Shown piece after piece: positions 23,451 through 31,330 of a stretch of 58,834 bases of DNA (the first letter of the stretch is position 1; each line of letters begins with the position of its first letter). Location: assembly GCA_030615605.1 (NCBI GenBank), contig JAUWYY010000013.1:1-58834 (forward strand), written 5' to 3'. This DNA comes from a bacterium. Lineage in GTDB: Bacteria; Armatimonadota; Zipacnadia; Zipacnadales; Zipacnadaceae. The notes under the pieces are model-generated. The model saw nothing but the letters and a program-made list of their open reading frames with translations, ran no database searches and was not told where the DNA came from. The translations under genes were made by a program, and so were the position numbers.

Positions 23451-24351
23451 CTGGTGCTGCTTCCCAGAGTTGCTCCCATGCGTCCCTATACGGTTCGTAC
23501 TCGCAGGCATAATCCGTACCGAGATGTCGCTGACGATTAGTTAGGCTACGTTGCTGACCCTTCGCGCCTGGAGTGTCCACCCAGTCAGCCCAGCGTTCCT
23601 GCACCCATTTCTCGACTTCGCGCGTCGGCACCACGAAGAAGTCTGGGCGCTCAGTCAATTCACCCAGTACAACAACCACAACAAAATCATCCTCCTGCAC
23701 GTCATCAAATGGTGATAGCTTTTTAGCTATCGCCTTACGCTCCTCCATCGGCACGTCCTGATTCTTGACCTCAGCAGGCACTGATACTTGGACAAATCGC
23801 CTTTGCACAGACCCTTTGGATGGCCCCTTGTGAAGATTGTTCAGAATATACGCAGGTGCACTGTGCGCCTCGATACTGTATGTTTGATCGAGGTCGCTGG
23901 ACAGTGTTCGCTTTGCATAGCGCCCAACTTGGCGTTCAAACTCGTCATGGTCATCATCCCCACCGCCGAATGGCGAATACGCGTCAGCGATATAGTGCAG
24001 TGCTATACCAAGCACCCTGTCTCGGCTGTAATCATTGCCTCTCAAATGGTATCCGCGAGCCTCCCCCAGCCATCTGTAAACGTCTTTGGAACGTTCGGGG
24101 TCATGGTGTTTCCGCAAGCGGTCACGAGGATCGCGGACCTGTCGAAAGTATCCGTGCCCGGATAGAGTTAGGCCAATGATTGAGGATGCGATGCGGCACC
24201 TCGGAATGCTCTCTGACCGGATGTCGCCCGCGAATTCCGGGTCGTTTCTTGCATCTGGATAAACTGATGCCAAACACAATATAGTGGGATCATCTATCCC
24301 GATTTGGTTTGCTACCAATTTGGCAATTAGTTCATGTTGACGACTGCCCAT
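23437..24351 (-). CDS. Two-part protein: PLC/S1-P1-like His-rich N-domain plus unknown C-domain
   Basis: 304 residues from ATG 24351 (AGGG about 9 nt upstream; the frame stays open to 24426). Residues 1-150 contain spaced His/Asp (GSRQHELIAKLVA, SGHGYF, LGIALHYIADAYSPF, then GGGDDDHDEFE). This recalls the helical zinc-dependent phospholipase C / S1-P1 nuclease fold. The C-terminal ~130 residues (VQVSVPAEVKNQD, DDFVVVVVLGELTERPDFFVVPT, then WADWVDTPGAKGQ) have the strand pattern of PD-(D/E)XK-like or DUF4365-like proteins. Structured element B precedes the gene. Function is not assigned; hydrolase activity on lipid or nucleic acid is only an analogy. The last codons lie within the 240 bp repeat. 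Confidence 0.65.
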   Translation of the reverse strand: MGSRQHELIAKLVANQIGIDDPTILCLASVYPDARNDPEFAGDIRSESIPRCRIASSIIGLTLSGHGYFRQVRDPRDRLRKHHDPERSKDVYRWLGEARGYHLRGNDYSRDRVLGIALHYIADAYSPFGGGDDDHDEFERQVGRYAKRTLSSDLDQTYSIEAHSAPAYILNNLHKGPSKGSVQRRFVQVSVPAEVKNQDVPMEERKAIAKKLSPFDDVQEDDFVVVVVLGELTERPDFFVVPTREVEKWVQERWADWVDTPGAKGQQRSLTNRQRHLGTDYACEYEPYRDAWEQLWEAAPDTRS

Positions 24352-24373
24352 AGAATAATACCCTACCAATAGG

Positions 24374-24428
24374 AAGGCAGCGGAGCCATGACCGTGGCTC
24401 AACCTGGGCAGAAACCCCGCTGCCACCG
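24374..24428 (-). promoter_or_regulatory. Structured leader element B, copy 2
   Basis: On the minus strand GGCAGCGG (about 24421-24428) pairs with CCGCTGCC (about 24374-24381). Inside are GCCCAGGTTGA and a GCCA/TGGC stem around the ACGGTCA loop. It lies 23 bp upstream of the start of the 24351 gene. The stem differs from copy 1 at several bases but stays paired. Confidence 0.45.
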
Positions 24429-24437
24429 CCGAAACTA

Positions 24438-24566
24438 TTAGTCAGTCCTGCTTGACATACTAAATGTGAGCAGGTCGTCTTCGTCCATTTCCTCCAGCAA
24501 CTCCGCCTCCAGATGGGCGGGCATGGGATGCGGCTTGCGTTCGGGCAGTGCCTGGGCTTCGGGCAT
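24438..24566 (-). CDS. Small acidic peptide gene (42 aa)
   Basis: ATG 24566 with CAGGAG 8 nt upstream. It encodes MPEAQALPERKPHPMPAHLE, then an acidic helix ELLEEMDEDDLLTFS and a MSSRTD end. Just upstream an open frame without a start (about 24576-24690) ends similarly in YDLDDLLAIGSSSR. The two look like relatives, one without a start codon. Function unknown. Confidence 0.4.
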   Translation of the reverse strand: MPEAQALPERKPHPMPAHLEAELLEEMDEDDLLTFSMSSRTD

Positions 24567-25091
24567 TAGCTACGCTCCTGAGATTTCTTCTCATCTATCC
24601 TGCTGCTCGAACCTATTGCAAGCAGGTCATCAAGATCGTATTCTTCCAGTAGGCGGCCGAGCTGTTCTTTCGTTAAGCCACGCTTCTGCTGGTCATCTGC
24701 TTCTTCTCTTGTTGTGGTCTTCGTCTCACTGCGGGCTCCTATTATAGTCGCTATCGGGAGACGCCACTATCATCAGAGCGTCTAAGTCTTCCTGCCAGCA
24801 ACTCCCTTCCGCTTCTTTCCGGTCAAAAGTCCCTGTTTACCCCTAGCTATATAACCCTTCCCCTGGCTCGCGCAGGCCGTCTACGGGCCTCCTGTGCGTT
24901 TCTGGGGCTACTCCTCACCCTCCAGCCTTGGTAGTTGCCACCGATTCAGCTTTCTTCGTTCCAGAAGCTACACCCGATCCCCTACTACCGCATGGCGTAA
25001 ATGACTACGGCTACCACAAATGCAAGTACCGCCAGCAGAAGCAGAAGATCATACAACCCAGGCAGGGTGAACTTGCGTCTGCGCGGCGACT
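24567..25091. other. Gene-poor stretch
   Basis: It holds the start-less LDDLL peptide frame (24576-24690) and, at about 24873-24900, a TACGGGCCTCCTGTGCG string repeated at 26149-26166. No convincing longer gene or RNA is seen. Confidence 0.4.
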
Positions 25092-25547
25092 TCACACTGG
25101 CCCCCCTAGCGCTCCAGTCCCGTCAACCCCCCCGCTGCCACTGGGACCGCCTTCGGCTCCATGCAGGGCCTGGTCCACCGCGTCAAGGAGCTGCTCGGCG
25201 GTGAAGGGCTTCCTCAACAAGCCTCTCACCTTAGGTTCCAGCCGTCTGCCGGTAGCATCGTCCAGCAGATGAGGGTAGCCAGTGAAAAGCACTACCCTGG
25301 CTTGAGGGTCGATCTCCAGCAGACGGTCAAGTACTTCATCTCCCCGCATGCCGGGCAGTACCCAATCTAGGACGACTGCGCCAATCGAATTATGGTCGAT
25401 ATGAAAGACGTGAATAGCCTCCGGCCCGTCCCGGGCCATCGATACGCGGTAACCACCAACTTCCAGTATCTGACGGCACGCCGCAAGCATCCTTCTGTCG
25501 TCGTCAACTACCAGCACAGTTGTGGCTTCCGATGTCCGCAATCCCAT
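25092..25547 (-). CDS. Response regulator (receiver domain only)
   Basis: 151 residues; a G-run lies about 10 nt upstream of the ATG. It has a CheY-like receiver: TVLVVDDDRRM with the acidic pair, phospho-acceptor Asp in AVVLDWVLPGMRG (about residue 60), the Thr in LFTGY and the Lys in LLRKPF. The ~25 residue Gly/Ser-rich tail has no output domain. Single-domain receivers work by protein contacts. The next gene upstream is a membrane sensor-like protein with a zinc motif common in kinase-associated proteins, so the two may form one signalling unit. Confidence 0.88.
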   Translation of the reverse strand: MGLRTSEATTVLVVDDDRRMLAACRQILEVGGYRVSMARDGPEAIHVFHIDHNSIGAVVLDWVLPGMRGDEVLDRLLEIDPQARVVLFTGYPHLLDDATGRRLEPKVRGLLRKPFTAEQLLDAVDQALHGAEGGPSGSGGVDGTGALGGPV

Positions 25548-25614
25548 GGGCTATGCCCCCCTTTTCGGTGATGCATAATACCTGTCCAGCATATGGGTGG
25601 GAGATCTCTTATGC

Positions 25615-26061
25615 TCAAACCTCATCAACAGTTTCTGCTTCGCTGTCGGCCGGCGACTTCGGCAACGGCGGCGATAGCTTCGCGAAGCAATCTGGGCAGA
25701 TGCCGTGACTGAACTCAGTATCGGAGCGTTCCCGGATATATGCCTCCACTTCTTGCCAGTAACCCCGGTCAGATCTGATCTTTTTACAATAGGAGCAGAT
25801 GGGCAGGATACCGCGAAGCACCCTGATCTCCTCCAGAGCCTGCTTCTGCTGGGCCAGGACTCTACATACCAGAATACCAAATATCAAAAAACATACTAAC
25901 ACCAGGGAGCGCGCGTACAGATCGTGCCTGGGCACATCAGCAATCAGCAGATCCCAAAATGGCTGGGGGTGGATAAAGAAGTAAGTCAGCACAGAGTCAA
26001 CCACCCACGCAGTCAGGCCCAGTACTAGCGAGGCAACGACAACTTTGTCTTCAGCTCTCAC
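25615..26061 (-). CDS. Membrane protein with C-terminal CxxC zinc motif (sensor-type)
   Basis: 148 residues from GTG 26061 with AGGGGG about 9 nt upstream; a TTG at 26082 is less likely. Two hydrophobic helices lie at about residues 8-30 and 50-70. A short coiled coil follows (LAQQKQALEEIRVLRGILPI), then CSYCKKIRSD-x2-YWQEVEAYI, ending with FSHGICPDCFAKL. This ILPICSYCKKIR...GICPDC module is the well-known C-terminal zinc motif at the end of many bacterial sensor and PAS proteins. Here it stands alone after two helices. It lies 67 bp upstream of a receiver protein. Probably a membrane-bound signalling partner. Confidence 0.75.
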   Translation of the reverse strand: MRAEDKVVVASLVLGLTAWVVDSVLTYFFIHPQPFWDLLIADVPRHDLYARSLVLVCFLIFGILVCRVLAQQKQALEEIRVLRGILPICSYCKKIRSDRGYWQEVEAYIRERSDTEFSHGICPDCFAKLSPPLPKSPADSEAETVDEV

Positions 26062-26117
26062 GGTACTACCCCCTGTATACAACTAGTCCGCTGCAGGGCC
26101 TATTTCTACCCCGACCC

Positions 26118-26225
26118 CTACGAGACCTGCTGCCCGAACTTTCGCTCTACGGGCCTCCTGTGCGCCCGGGAAGCCTTCCGGAGTTCTTTGGCCGCCTGTT
26201 GTGTGGTCAGCTCAAGGTGTGGCAT
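26118..26225 (-). CDS. Small PDLELT-type peptide (35 aa), intact copy
   Basis: ATG 26225 starts 3 nt after the preceding stop codon, with GAGG upstream in the end of that gene. The peptide begins MPHLELTTQQAAKELRKASR and continues with a basic helix. The start MP(D/H)LELT-x2-QAA recurs in three defective copies at 23403-23450, 54339-54386 and 27052-27087. Two of those are just downstream of minus-strand genes. Function unknown. Confidence 0.4.
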   Translation of the reverse strand: MPHLELTTQQAAKELRKASRAHRRPVERKFGQQVS

Positions 26226-26228
26226 GGG

Positions 26229-26432
26229 CTAGTCCTCGGCCTCACCCAAAAGCCTACGCAGCCGCTTCCTTCCCTCTTCCGTATAATCAGGCCAGTTCTC
26301 AGCAAAAGTCCGCTCAATTGACTCCTCTGATGGGTTCTCTTCATCGGGATCTGGCTCCAGCCATAGGGCTATTGCAGTCTCGTCAATCGCCTTAACCAAG
26401 TCGGCAAGCTCTTCGTGCCCAATTAAGCTCAT
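26229..26432 (-). CDS. Small acidic hypothetical protein
   Basis: 67 residues. The ATG (26432) lies inside the end of the small gene 26392-26508, so it is probably coupled. The protein is acidic and helical (LADLVKAIDETAIALWLEPD, later RKRLRRLLGEAED). No domain was recognised. It is followed immediately by the PDLELT peptide. The cluster of three overlapping mini-genes resembles accessory gene sets on integrated elements. Confidence 0.5.
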   Translation of the reverse strand: MSLIGHEELADLVKAIDETAIALWLEPDPDEENPSEESIERTFAENWPDYTEEGRKRLRRLLGEAED

Positions 26433-26508
26433 CTCTCAGCTCGTAGATCGGCCAAAAGGCTTCGACGGCTGCGTTGTAGGCTTCCCAGTCAAACTGGTCA
26501 TCGCTCAT
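26392..26508 (-). CDS. Small hypothetical peptide (38 aa)
   Basis: ATG 26508 with AGGAGAGG 7 nt upstream, a good ribosome binding site. It encodes MSDDQFDWEAYNAAVEAFWP, then IYELRDELNWARRACRLG. It overlaps the next gene by 41 bp in another frame. Aromatic and acidic; no family recognised. Confidence 0.4.
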   Translation of the reverse strand: MSDDQFDWEAYNAAVEAFWPIYELRDELNWARRACRLG

Positions 26509-26567
26509 TATTGGCCTCTCCTGTCATCAACTTGTTGTGGTGGTGAGGTTGGTTGTTGCGAATGCAG

Positions 26568-27035
26568 CTATTCTGGTGGCTTACAAGCTTTGCACGCCAT
26601 TAAACCACGCGCCCTCGCTTCACTCAGTCTGATGACTCTCCTCCTGTAACGCGGCAGGTAGGGACATTTGCGCCGGTGATAGCGCCTGCCATTGATAGCA
26701 ATACGAACATTGCGGTCTAACTGAGGCTTTTCCCCCGCTTGTGCAGCCAACTTTGCATATAGCGCCGGGTCATTATGTGCCTTCGTAATGATGATCTTGA
26801 TAGAGTGCGGGCAAGCGCCGTGAATACCACTATGGTCAAGCTCGCCGCTTACCATGCTGTCACATCGGACATAACCAGCAAGAAACAAGTTGCCCAGTGG
26901 TACTCCTACTCCGCCGCTAGTAGCAGTCCAATGTAAACCAGTAATGTCATCTACGTGGTAAGCGGCCTGATGCCAGGCATTCGGCTGACGTTGTACCCAA
27001 ACAAGGCCAGCTTTGCCGTCTGTGTCCTCTATCAT
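26568..27035 (-). CDS. Hypothetical protein with C-terminal Ada-like zinc-binding motif
   Basis: 155 residues. The last ~45 residues read INGRRYHRRKCPYLPRY-x-RRVIRLSEARARG, then MACKACKPPE. This pattern (Y-H-x3-C...SEA...G-x2-C-x2-C-x-P) is the small metal-binding module found at the ends of Ada-like and thermonuclease-like proteins. The first ~105 residues (GLVWVQRQPNAWHQAAYHVD, then GVPLGNLFLAGYV and SIKIIITKAHND) match nothing I recognise. Probably a DNA-binding or exported small protein. A defective PDLELT peptide (27052-27087) precedes it. Confidence 0.6.
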   Translation of the reverse strand: MIEDTDGKAGLVWVQRQPNAWHQAAYHVDDITGLHWTATSGGVGVPLGNLFLAGYVRCDSMVSGELDHSGIHGACPHSIKIIITKAHNDPALYAKLAAQAGEKPQLDRNVRIAINGRRYHRRKCPYLPRYRRRVIRLSEARARGLMACKACKPPE

Positions 27036-27300
27036 CTGTTTGGCCCCCCTATCACGGTCTGTTTGTAGTCAGCTCAAGGTCTGCGATTTTGTCCTCCCTG
27101 TCCACACAGGCGCCCTGTAGCACTGTTTCACGCGAAGCCATACCCTTAGGCGATCTCGATCTTCGCGCTCAGCGGCTTTCTGTGGGCTTCCTGTGGCTTT
27201 TCACCTCCCGGCTGTACGTCCTCAGACCTATTTGGACAAGTCGGGCCAATAGATAAGCTGTACTTTGACCTCTAATCTGGCTGACTCACCTGGTAGTGCA

Positions 27301-27462
27301 CACTAGCGCCAGATCACGCTGGCTCCGTGCTTGTACAGTTCGCCGTTGCCCATCCATTTTCCTGCTGAGAACTTGCTCCGTGCGGCAGGGGTATACATCC
27401 ACCGGGCGCAGGTTGCCCAGTGTTTCGTGATAGCGGTTAGTGTTGGCGGCGCTCGCGGTGTT
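27301..27462 (-). pseudogene. IS3-family OrfB C-terminal remnant 3
   Basis: On the minus strand the frame ANTNRYHETLGNLRPVDVYP continues to EQVLSRKMDGQRRTVQARSQR. This is the end of an IS3 OrfB transposase (usual form NHERYHEALGN...VY). It ends 3 bp from the stop of the gene at 27465 and pairs with a second scrap at 28367-28530 in direct orientation. Confidence 0.7.
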
Positions 27463-27464
27463 TT

Positions 27465-28025
27465 TCAGCCAGCCCTCGCGCCATAGTACACTTCTAGCTC
27501 ATCGGTCCCTCTAGCTACCAGCGAAGCTCCACGGTGTGCCCCGTCCACGATAGCGAATTCGTAATGCCTGCCCAAGTATTCTGCCGAGGCTACGACCAAC
27601 CGTGGGAGGTTCACAGGACTGGTGGTGTCAAGGAACTCGCCAGGAGAATCAACGACCACGGTTCCGTTCAGTTTAGAGCCAACTTCGTGCGCACCACGTA
27701 GAAGAGAAACAAAGTTGGATAGCTTGGGATATGGATGCTGCCACTCCGGTGCAGGTCCACCAGCGGGCATAACGTCAATCTCATGTTTGTGCAACATCAT
27801 CACAGACCAGTAGCGATTAGCTTCCCACAGTGTTTCATAGGCCCAGAAGTGCTTTCTCACATCCCCTATGACGATCCTGGTCAGGTCGCGCAGATCGTAT
27901 GACTTACGCGGTCCTATCTGCACTACCAGGGGATCAGACAGCTTTTCTCCTTCTTCGTATCGCTTGACGGTCGATAGCAGTTCGTGCCTGAGCACACAGA
28001 GTGCCGCCGTCCCGCGTAGGCCCAA
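27465..28025 (-). CDS. Hypothetical protein between two IS3 scraps; start uncertain
   Basis: 186 residues from a TTG at 28025. The same frame stays open and protein-like up to 28138 (VDCFAFRSKGSRAEVVAYYL, then CVDLSNTKFEAHFTSKLG) but has no ATG, GTG or TTG there. A GGAGG lies just before that extension, so the true start codon may have been lost or may be unusual. The product is soluble (LRHELLSTVKRYEEGEKLSD, later WRNRYWSVMMLHKHEIDV-type and FAIVDGAHRGASLVARG segments). The FAIVDGAHR stretch recalls ParB/DGQHR-type proteins, but this is weak. No function is assigned. Confidence 0.5.
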   Translation of the reverse strand: MGLRGTAALCVLRHELLSTVKRYEEGEKLSDPLVVQIGPRKSYDLRDLTRIVIGDVRKHFWAYETLWEANRYWSVMMLHKHEIDVMPAGGPAPEWQHPYPKLSNFVSLLRGAHEVGSKLNGTVVVDSPGEFLDTTSPVNLPRLVVASAEYLGRHYEFAIVDGAHRGASLVARGTDELEVYYGARAG

Positions 28026-28366
28026 CTTGCTGGTGAAATGTGCCTCGAACTTGGTGTTAGATAGGTCTACGCACAGATAGTACGCTACGACCTCTGCTCG
28101 GCTGCCTTTCGAACGAAACGCAAAGCAGTCTACCTCCGTTTACGCGTTTTTTCTGGTCTGAATCCGCACCAATCGCAAATCATCTCCTGTGGCGAGCGGC
28201 CATTTCCTCCCACAGATGCCTTTCTGCCGTGTCCTTTACAGGCTTCGTCGACTCCCTGCCCTGAGCGAAGCTCGCAATCTTGCTGTAGGTGGTCTGGCGA
28301 AGTTGGACAAATCAGGCTTAGAAACAGGGAGTACTTTCGCCCTGTGTTGGTCAACTGACTCCCAAC

Positions 28367-28530
28367 CACCAGCGCCAAGTTATGCTGGCGCCGGGCTTGT
28401 ATAGTTCGCCGTTGCACCTCCCTTTTCCTGCTGAGCACCTGATGGCCTCAGACTTCGTAGAAATCCACCGCGCGTAAGTTGCCCAGCGCTTCGTGATAGT
28501 GCTCGTGGTTGCGCTTTCGCTGATGGTGTA
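28367..28530 (-). pseudogene. IS3-family OrfB C-terminal remnant 4
   Basis: The minus-strand frame RNHEHYHEALGNLRAVDFYEV hits a stop, then continues as HQVLSRKREVQRRTIQARR. This matches the scrap at 27301-27462 along its whole length at roughly 70% of bases. It cannot be functional. Confidence 0.7.
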
Positions 28531-28913
28531 CACTGTGACCGCTTCCTACGTCTGGCCGAGCACGTGGAACGTGCCATCAACACCGAGGTCTTCTACCCTA
28601 ATGACAACTTTATGTGTGGGATTTGTGGGTACAGAGAGATGTGTGGGGAGTGGTGAATGCCTGATTGTCGCATGCAGCTCGCCTTGCTCGATCCGCTCGA
28701 TATCTTCTAAGATACGAACGGCTACTGTCCGCGGCTTCGATTACACGTGAGCTGTCTCACGTCCCTGCTTGGAGAGCACAGATCTTTCGTCACCCGGCGT
28801 TACTCCCCCAATTGGACCACCGCCTCACCAAGGGTCGCCGCCACCACCCGCTGGCGGCGCGATTGACACCTTGGATGTCCAGTGGTGTCAGATTCCGGTG
28901 TACAGTTTCCTCG
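28531..28913. other. Gene-free stretch before the polysaccharide locus
   Basis: Short open frames occur on both strands, but none has a ribosome binding site or protein-like composition. I see nothing further here. Confidence 0.4.
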
Positions 28914-29834
28914 TTATGCCTCGCGAGCGGTCGCATAGAGCCCGGAGCCTGTCACCAATCTGGCCACTCTAGCGCCTGCAGCCTCGCTTAATAGGGAGAA
29001 GGCACGCATCAAGGTGGGGATCGCTGGACGCAGAATCTTGTAAAGGACTGCTTGCCTATTGCGGACGAATGCCGGCGCATAGGGAGTGGCGCTGATCTCC
29101 ACGCGCACGAAGCCAACCTGGTTCAGAGCCGCCCTCAGTGTTTCCGCCGAAAAGAATGTGAAGTGGTACGGCTCCCACCACTCCGGGATGGTTTGGGCAT
29201 GCCTGCTCTCGACGTTCGGAACGCAGCACCGAACCACGCCGCCCGGGGCCAAAAGGCGCCGCATTTCTCGCAGCATCTCAATGGGATCGTAGACGTGCTC
29301 TATAACCGCATAGGCAGTGATCACGTCGAAGTGGCTCTCGGCAAGCTTCAGGTCCAGTAGATCCCCGAGCATCACGTTCTCCAGACCCAACTCCTCCCGG
29401 GCCGCCTTCACCAGACGCGGCTGCACGTCATTCCCATGAACTTCATATCCAGCATCCGCAGCCAGCCGCATCATGATCCCGTAGTTACAGCCGACGTCGA
29501 GCCAGCGCCCTGTCGGCACGTGCTTACGAAGGCGAGCCAGTTCACACTCAAAGAACGCTTTTCTTCTGCTCAGGAGCACGCTCATTGGCCGATAGGTGTG
29601 TGGGTCGGTTGAGGAGAGTGACAGAAACCCCTCCCGTGGCGGCCGTGGATTGTTGTAAACCAAGCCGCACGAGGCGCATTTCACGACCTGCTGTTCCACG
29701 CCTCCCGGCCCATATGCCTCCTGGTACGCGGGTAGCGTTCGATAGACCTTGTAGACCGAATAATCGGTGGAGCCACACAGTTGACAGGGGATTGGTACCC
29801 ATTGCAGTTCCTGCCAGTCTGCACCCTTCTCCAC
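28914..29834 (-). CDS. SAM-dependent methyltransferase with N-terminal zinc motif
   Basis: 306 residues from GTG 29834, weak ribosome binding site. Residues 17-60 hold a C-x2-C (PCQLCGS) and a second C-x2-C (VKCASCGLVY), the zinc-binding start of sugar C-methyltransferase-like proteins. The class I fold follows: WLDVGCNYGIMM (motif I, about residue 110), HGNDVQP, then ITAYAVIEHVYDP and LAPGGVV. The final ~60 residues are hydrophobic-basic. Such enzymes methylate nucleotide-activated or lipid-linked sugars. It is the last gene of the locus. Its 5' end abuts an IS5 transposase scrap, so the native N-terminus or promoter may be altered. Confidence 0.85.
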   Translation of the reverse strand: MEKGADWQELQWVPIPCQLCGSTDYSVYKVYRTLPAYQEAYGPGGVEQQVVKCASCGLVYNNPRPPREGFLSLSSTDPHTYRPMSVLLSRRKAFFECELARLRKHVPTGRWLDVGCNYGIMMRLAADAGYEVHGNDVQPRLVKAAREELGLENVMLGDLLDLKLAESHFDVITAYAVIEHVYDPIEMLREMRRLLAPGGVVRCCVPNVESRHAQTIPEWWEPYHFTFFSAETLRAALNQVGFVRVEISATPYAPAFVRNRQAVLYKILRPAIPTLMRAFSLLSEAAGARVARLVTGSGLYATAREA

Positions 29835-29953
29835 GCCGTCACAGACATCGCTGGATCGTGGAGCGGACTTTCGCCTTGCTGGGCAACTTCCGCCGCCTGG
29901 TCGGGCGCTACGAACGCAAGCTTCAAATCTACAGCGCCTTCTCTCATCTCGCC
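29834..29953 (+). pseudogene. IS5-family transposase C-terminal remnant
   Basis: The frame RRHRHRWIVERTFALLGNF continues RRLVGRYERK and SAFSHLA. This is the conserved RWxVERTFAWL...YERxxxxxxAFxxLA end of IS5/IS427-type DDE transposases. It is joined directly to a vanZ fragment, so two recombination events met here. Confidence 0.75.
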
Positions 29954-30103
29954 GTGCGAGCCGCGCCCAAGAGGGTCTCGATGAAGGCCAGATATACCGC
30001 CCCTTGCGCGCTTGGCAAGCCAGGACGCAGGCTACGGCGAGAGCTACTCCGATCAGGTTCCCGGCAATGTCTTGGGGATCAGTACCTCGGCCTAGTCCCA
30101 GAC
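29949..30103 (-). pseudogene. vanZ C-terminal fragment (duplicate of 32529-32680)
   Basis: The minus-strand frame GRGTDPQDIAGNLIGVALAV and ACVLACQARKGR is nearly identical to the end of the VanZ protein at 32570. About 150 bp are shared. It has no N-terminal part. Confidence 0.75.
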
Positions 30104-30134
30104 CTGCTGTAGCGCCGGAACCTTTAATTCTTCA

Positions 30135-31079
30135 TTACTCTTCTACAGCTTGCGCAAACCAAGCCAAGGTCTGCCGCAGACCAGTAGTCAAGTCCGTAAC
30201 AGGCTGCCAGCCCAGTGCTTCATTGACCCGTTCCACCGCCGGTCGGCGGCGCTTAGGATCATCAGGATGTAACAACGGCCGCTGTTCGATTGCTGAGGAA
30301 CTGCCGGTGACTTCAAGAACTCTCTGGGCCAGCTCATTCATCGTGATTTCCTCGGGGCTGCCGATATTAAAAGGCCCAGTATATTGGCTGGTCATGAACC
30401 TGAAGAGGCCCTCGGTTAGGTCCTCCACATAGCAAAAGCAGCGTGTCTGGTTACCATCGCCATACACAGTCAAGGGCTGACCGGTCAGCGCTTGCACGCA
30501 GAAGTTGGAGACGACTCGCCCATCGTCGGGGCGCATCCGCGGGCCGTAGGTGTTGAAAATCCGGGCGATGTGCACCGGGACGTCCAACGTGCGGTGGTAT
30601 GTGAGTGTCAAGACCTCAGCATAACGCTTGCCTTCATCGTACACAGCTCGAGGACCGCTAATATTCACGTTTCCAGTATAGTCCTCGCGCTGAGGATGGA
30701 CCTCCGGGTCGCCATATACCTCCGAGGTGGAGGCCTGGAGAAACTCCGCGCCTTTGTGCAGGGCCAACTCCAACAGATGGTAAGTCCCCTCCGAGCAGGT
30801 GCGCATAATCTCCACTGGTATCCGGGAGAAGTCCACCGGACTGGCCGGGCAGGCCAGATTGACCACATAGTCTATCGGCCCGCTTATCTCTACCGGCTCA
30901 CAGATGTCACGTTCATAGAACTCGCAGCGGTCCTCGCACAGCAGTTCGTTAACATTGTGGCGGGTGCCAGTTGCCAGGTTATCCACGATGACCACATCAA
31001 AATCCTCCTGGAGCAAGCGAGAGACAAAGGTGTAACCAATGAAGCCGGCGCCGCCGGCAACAACTGCACGGGGTCTCAT
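30135..31079 (-). CDS. UDP-glucuronate decarboxylase-like SDR (UDP-xylose synthase type)
   Basis: 314 residues. Extended SDR with the NAD motif GGAGFIG (9-15), the catalytic Ser/Thr in ASTSEVYGDP and Y147-x3-K151 in PRAVYDEGKRYAE. The SGPRAVYDEGKR signature, the P-x2-HPQ-E-Y-G-NVN segment and the FNTYGPRM stretch are typical of UXS, which turns UDP-glucuronic acid into UDP-xylose with loss of CO2. Related NAD-dependent sugar epimerases are less likely. It supplies a pentose donor to the polysaccharide locus. No UDP-glucose dehydrogenase is visible in the window, so its substrate must come from elsewhere. Confidence 0.85.
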   Translation of the reverse strand: MRPRAVVAGGAGFIGYTFVSRLLQEDFDVVIVDNLATGTRHNVNELLCEDRCEFYERDICEPVEISGPIDYVVNLACPASPVDFSRIPVEIMRTCSEGTYHLLELALHKGAEFLQASTSEVYGDPEVHPQREDYTGNVNISGPRAVYDEGKRYAEVLTLTYHRTLDVPVHIARIFNTYGPRMRPDDGRVVSNFCVQALTGQPLTVYGDGNQTRCFCYVEDLTEGLFRFMTSQYTGPFNIGSPEEITMNELAQRVLEVTGSSSAIEQRPLLHPDDPKRRRPAVERVNEALGWQPVTDLTTGLRQTLAWFAQAVEE

Positions 31080-31330
31080 ATCTGTTAACCTCCCAATGGC
31101 TAAGCTAGCTGGGATTTCCCATTTGCCCGTACTCCACTCATATATTCTTCGAATCTGCGATCAATTCCTTCTCATGCTGGCGACGTAAGCGCAGGAATCA
31201 AGAATTCACAGGCGTGTTCCACCTTACTTGTCGGCAATTGAGCAACTCTGAGAGCGCTTCAACAGCTAGGAAGCACACCGCTCCCTGGGCCAGACACTAA
31301 CTATCAATAATTCGGGCCTGGACGGCACTG
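31080..31330. other. Gene-free stretch
   Basis: About 250 bp upstream of the UXS-like gene and downstream of the IS1380 relic. It probably holds the promoter of the UXS/methyltransferase pair, but no clear boxes were found. Confidence 0.35.

Noticed and set aside
23099..24428. Element B as a cyclic di-GMP-I riboswitch
   Set aside because: An AGCGGGGTT string recalls the class, but the conserved CACGCACAGGGCAAACC and GACGCAAAGCC parts are absent.
23207..28530. Integron cassette array
   Set aside because: Small same-strand genes with repeats near their ends suggested it, but no integron integrase and no GTTRRRY/RYYYAAC-type attC sites were found.
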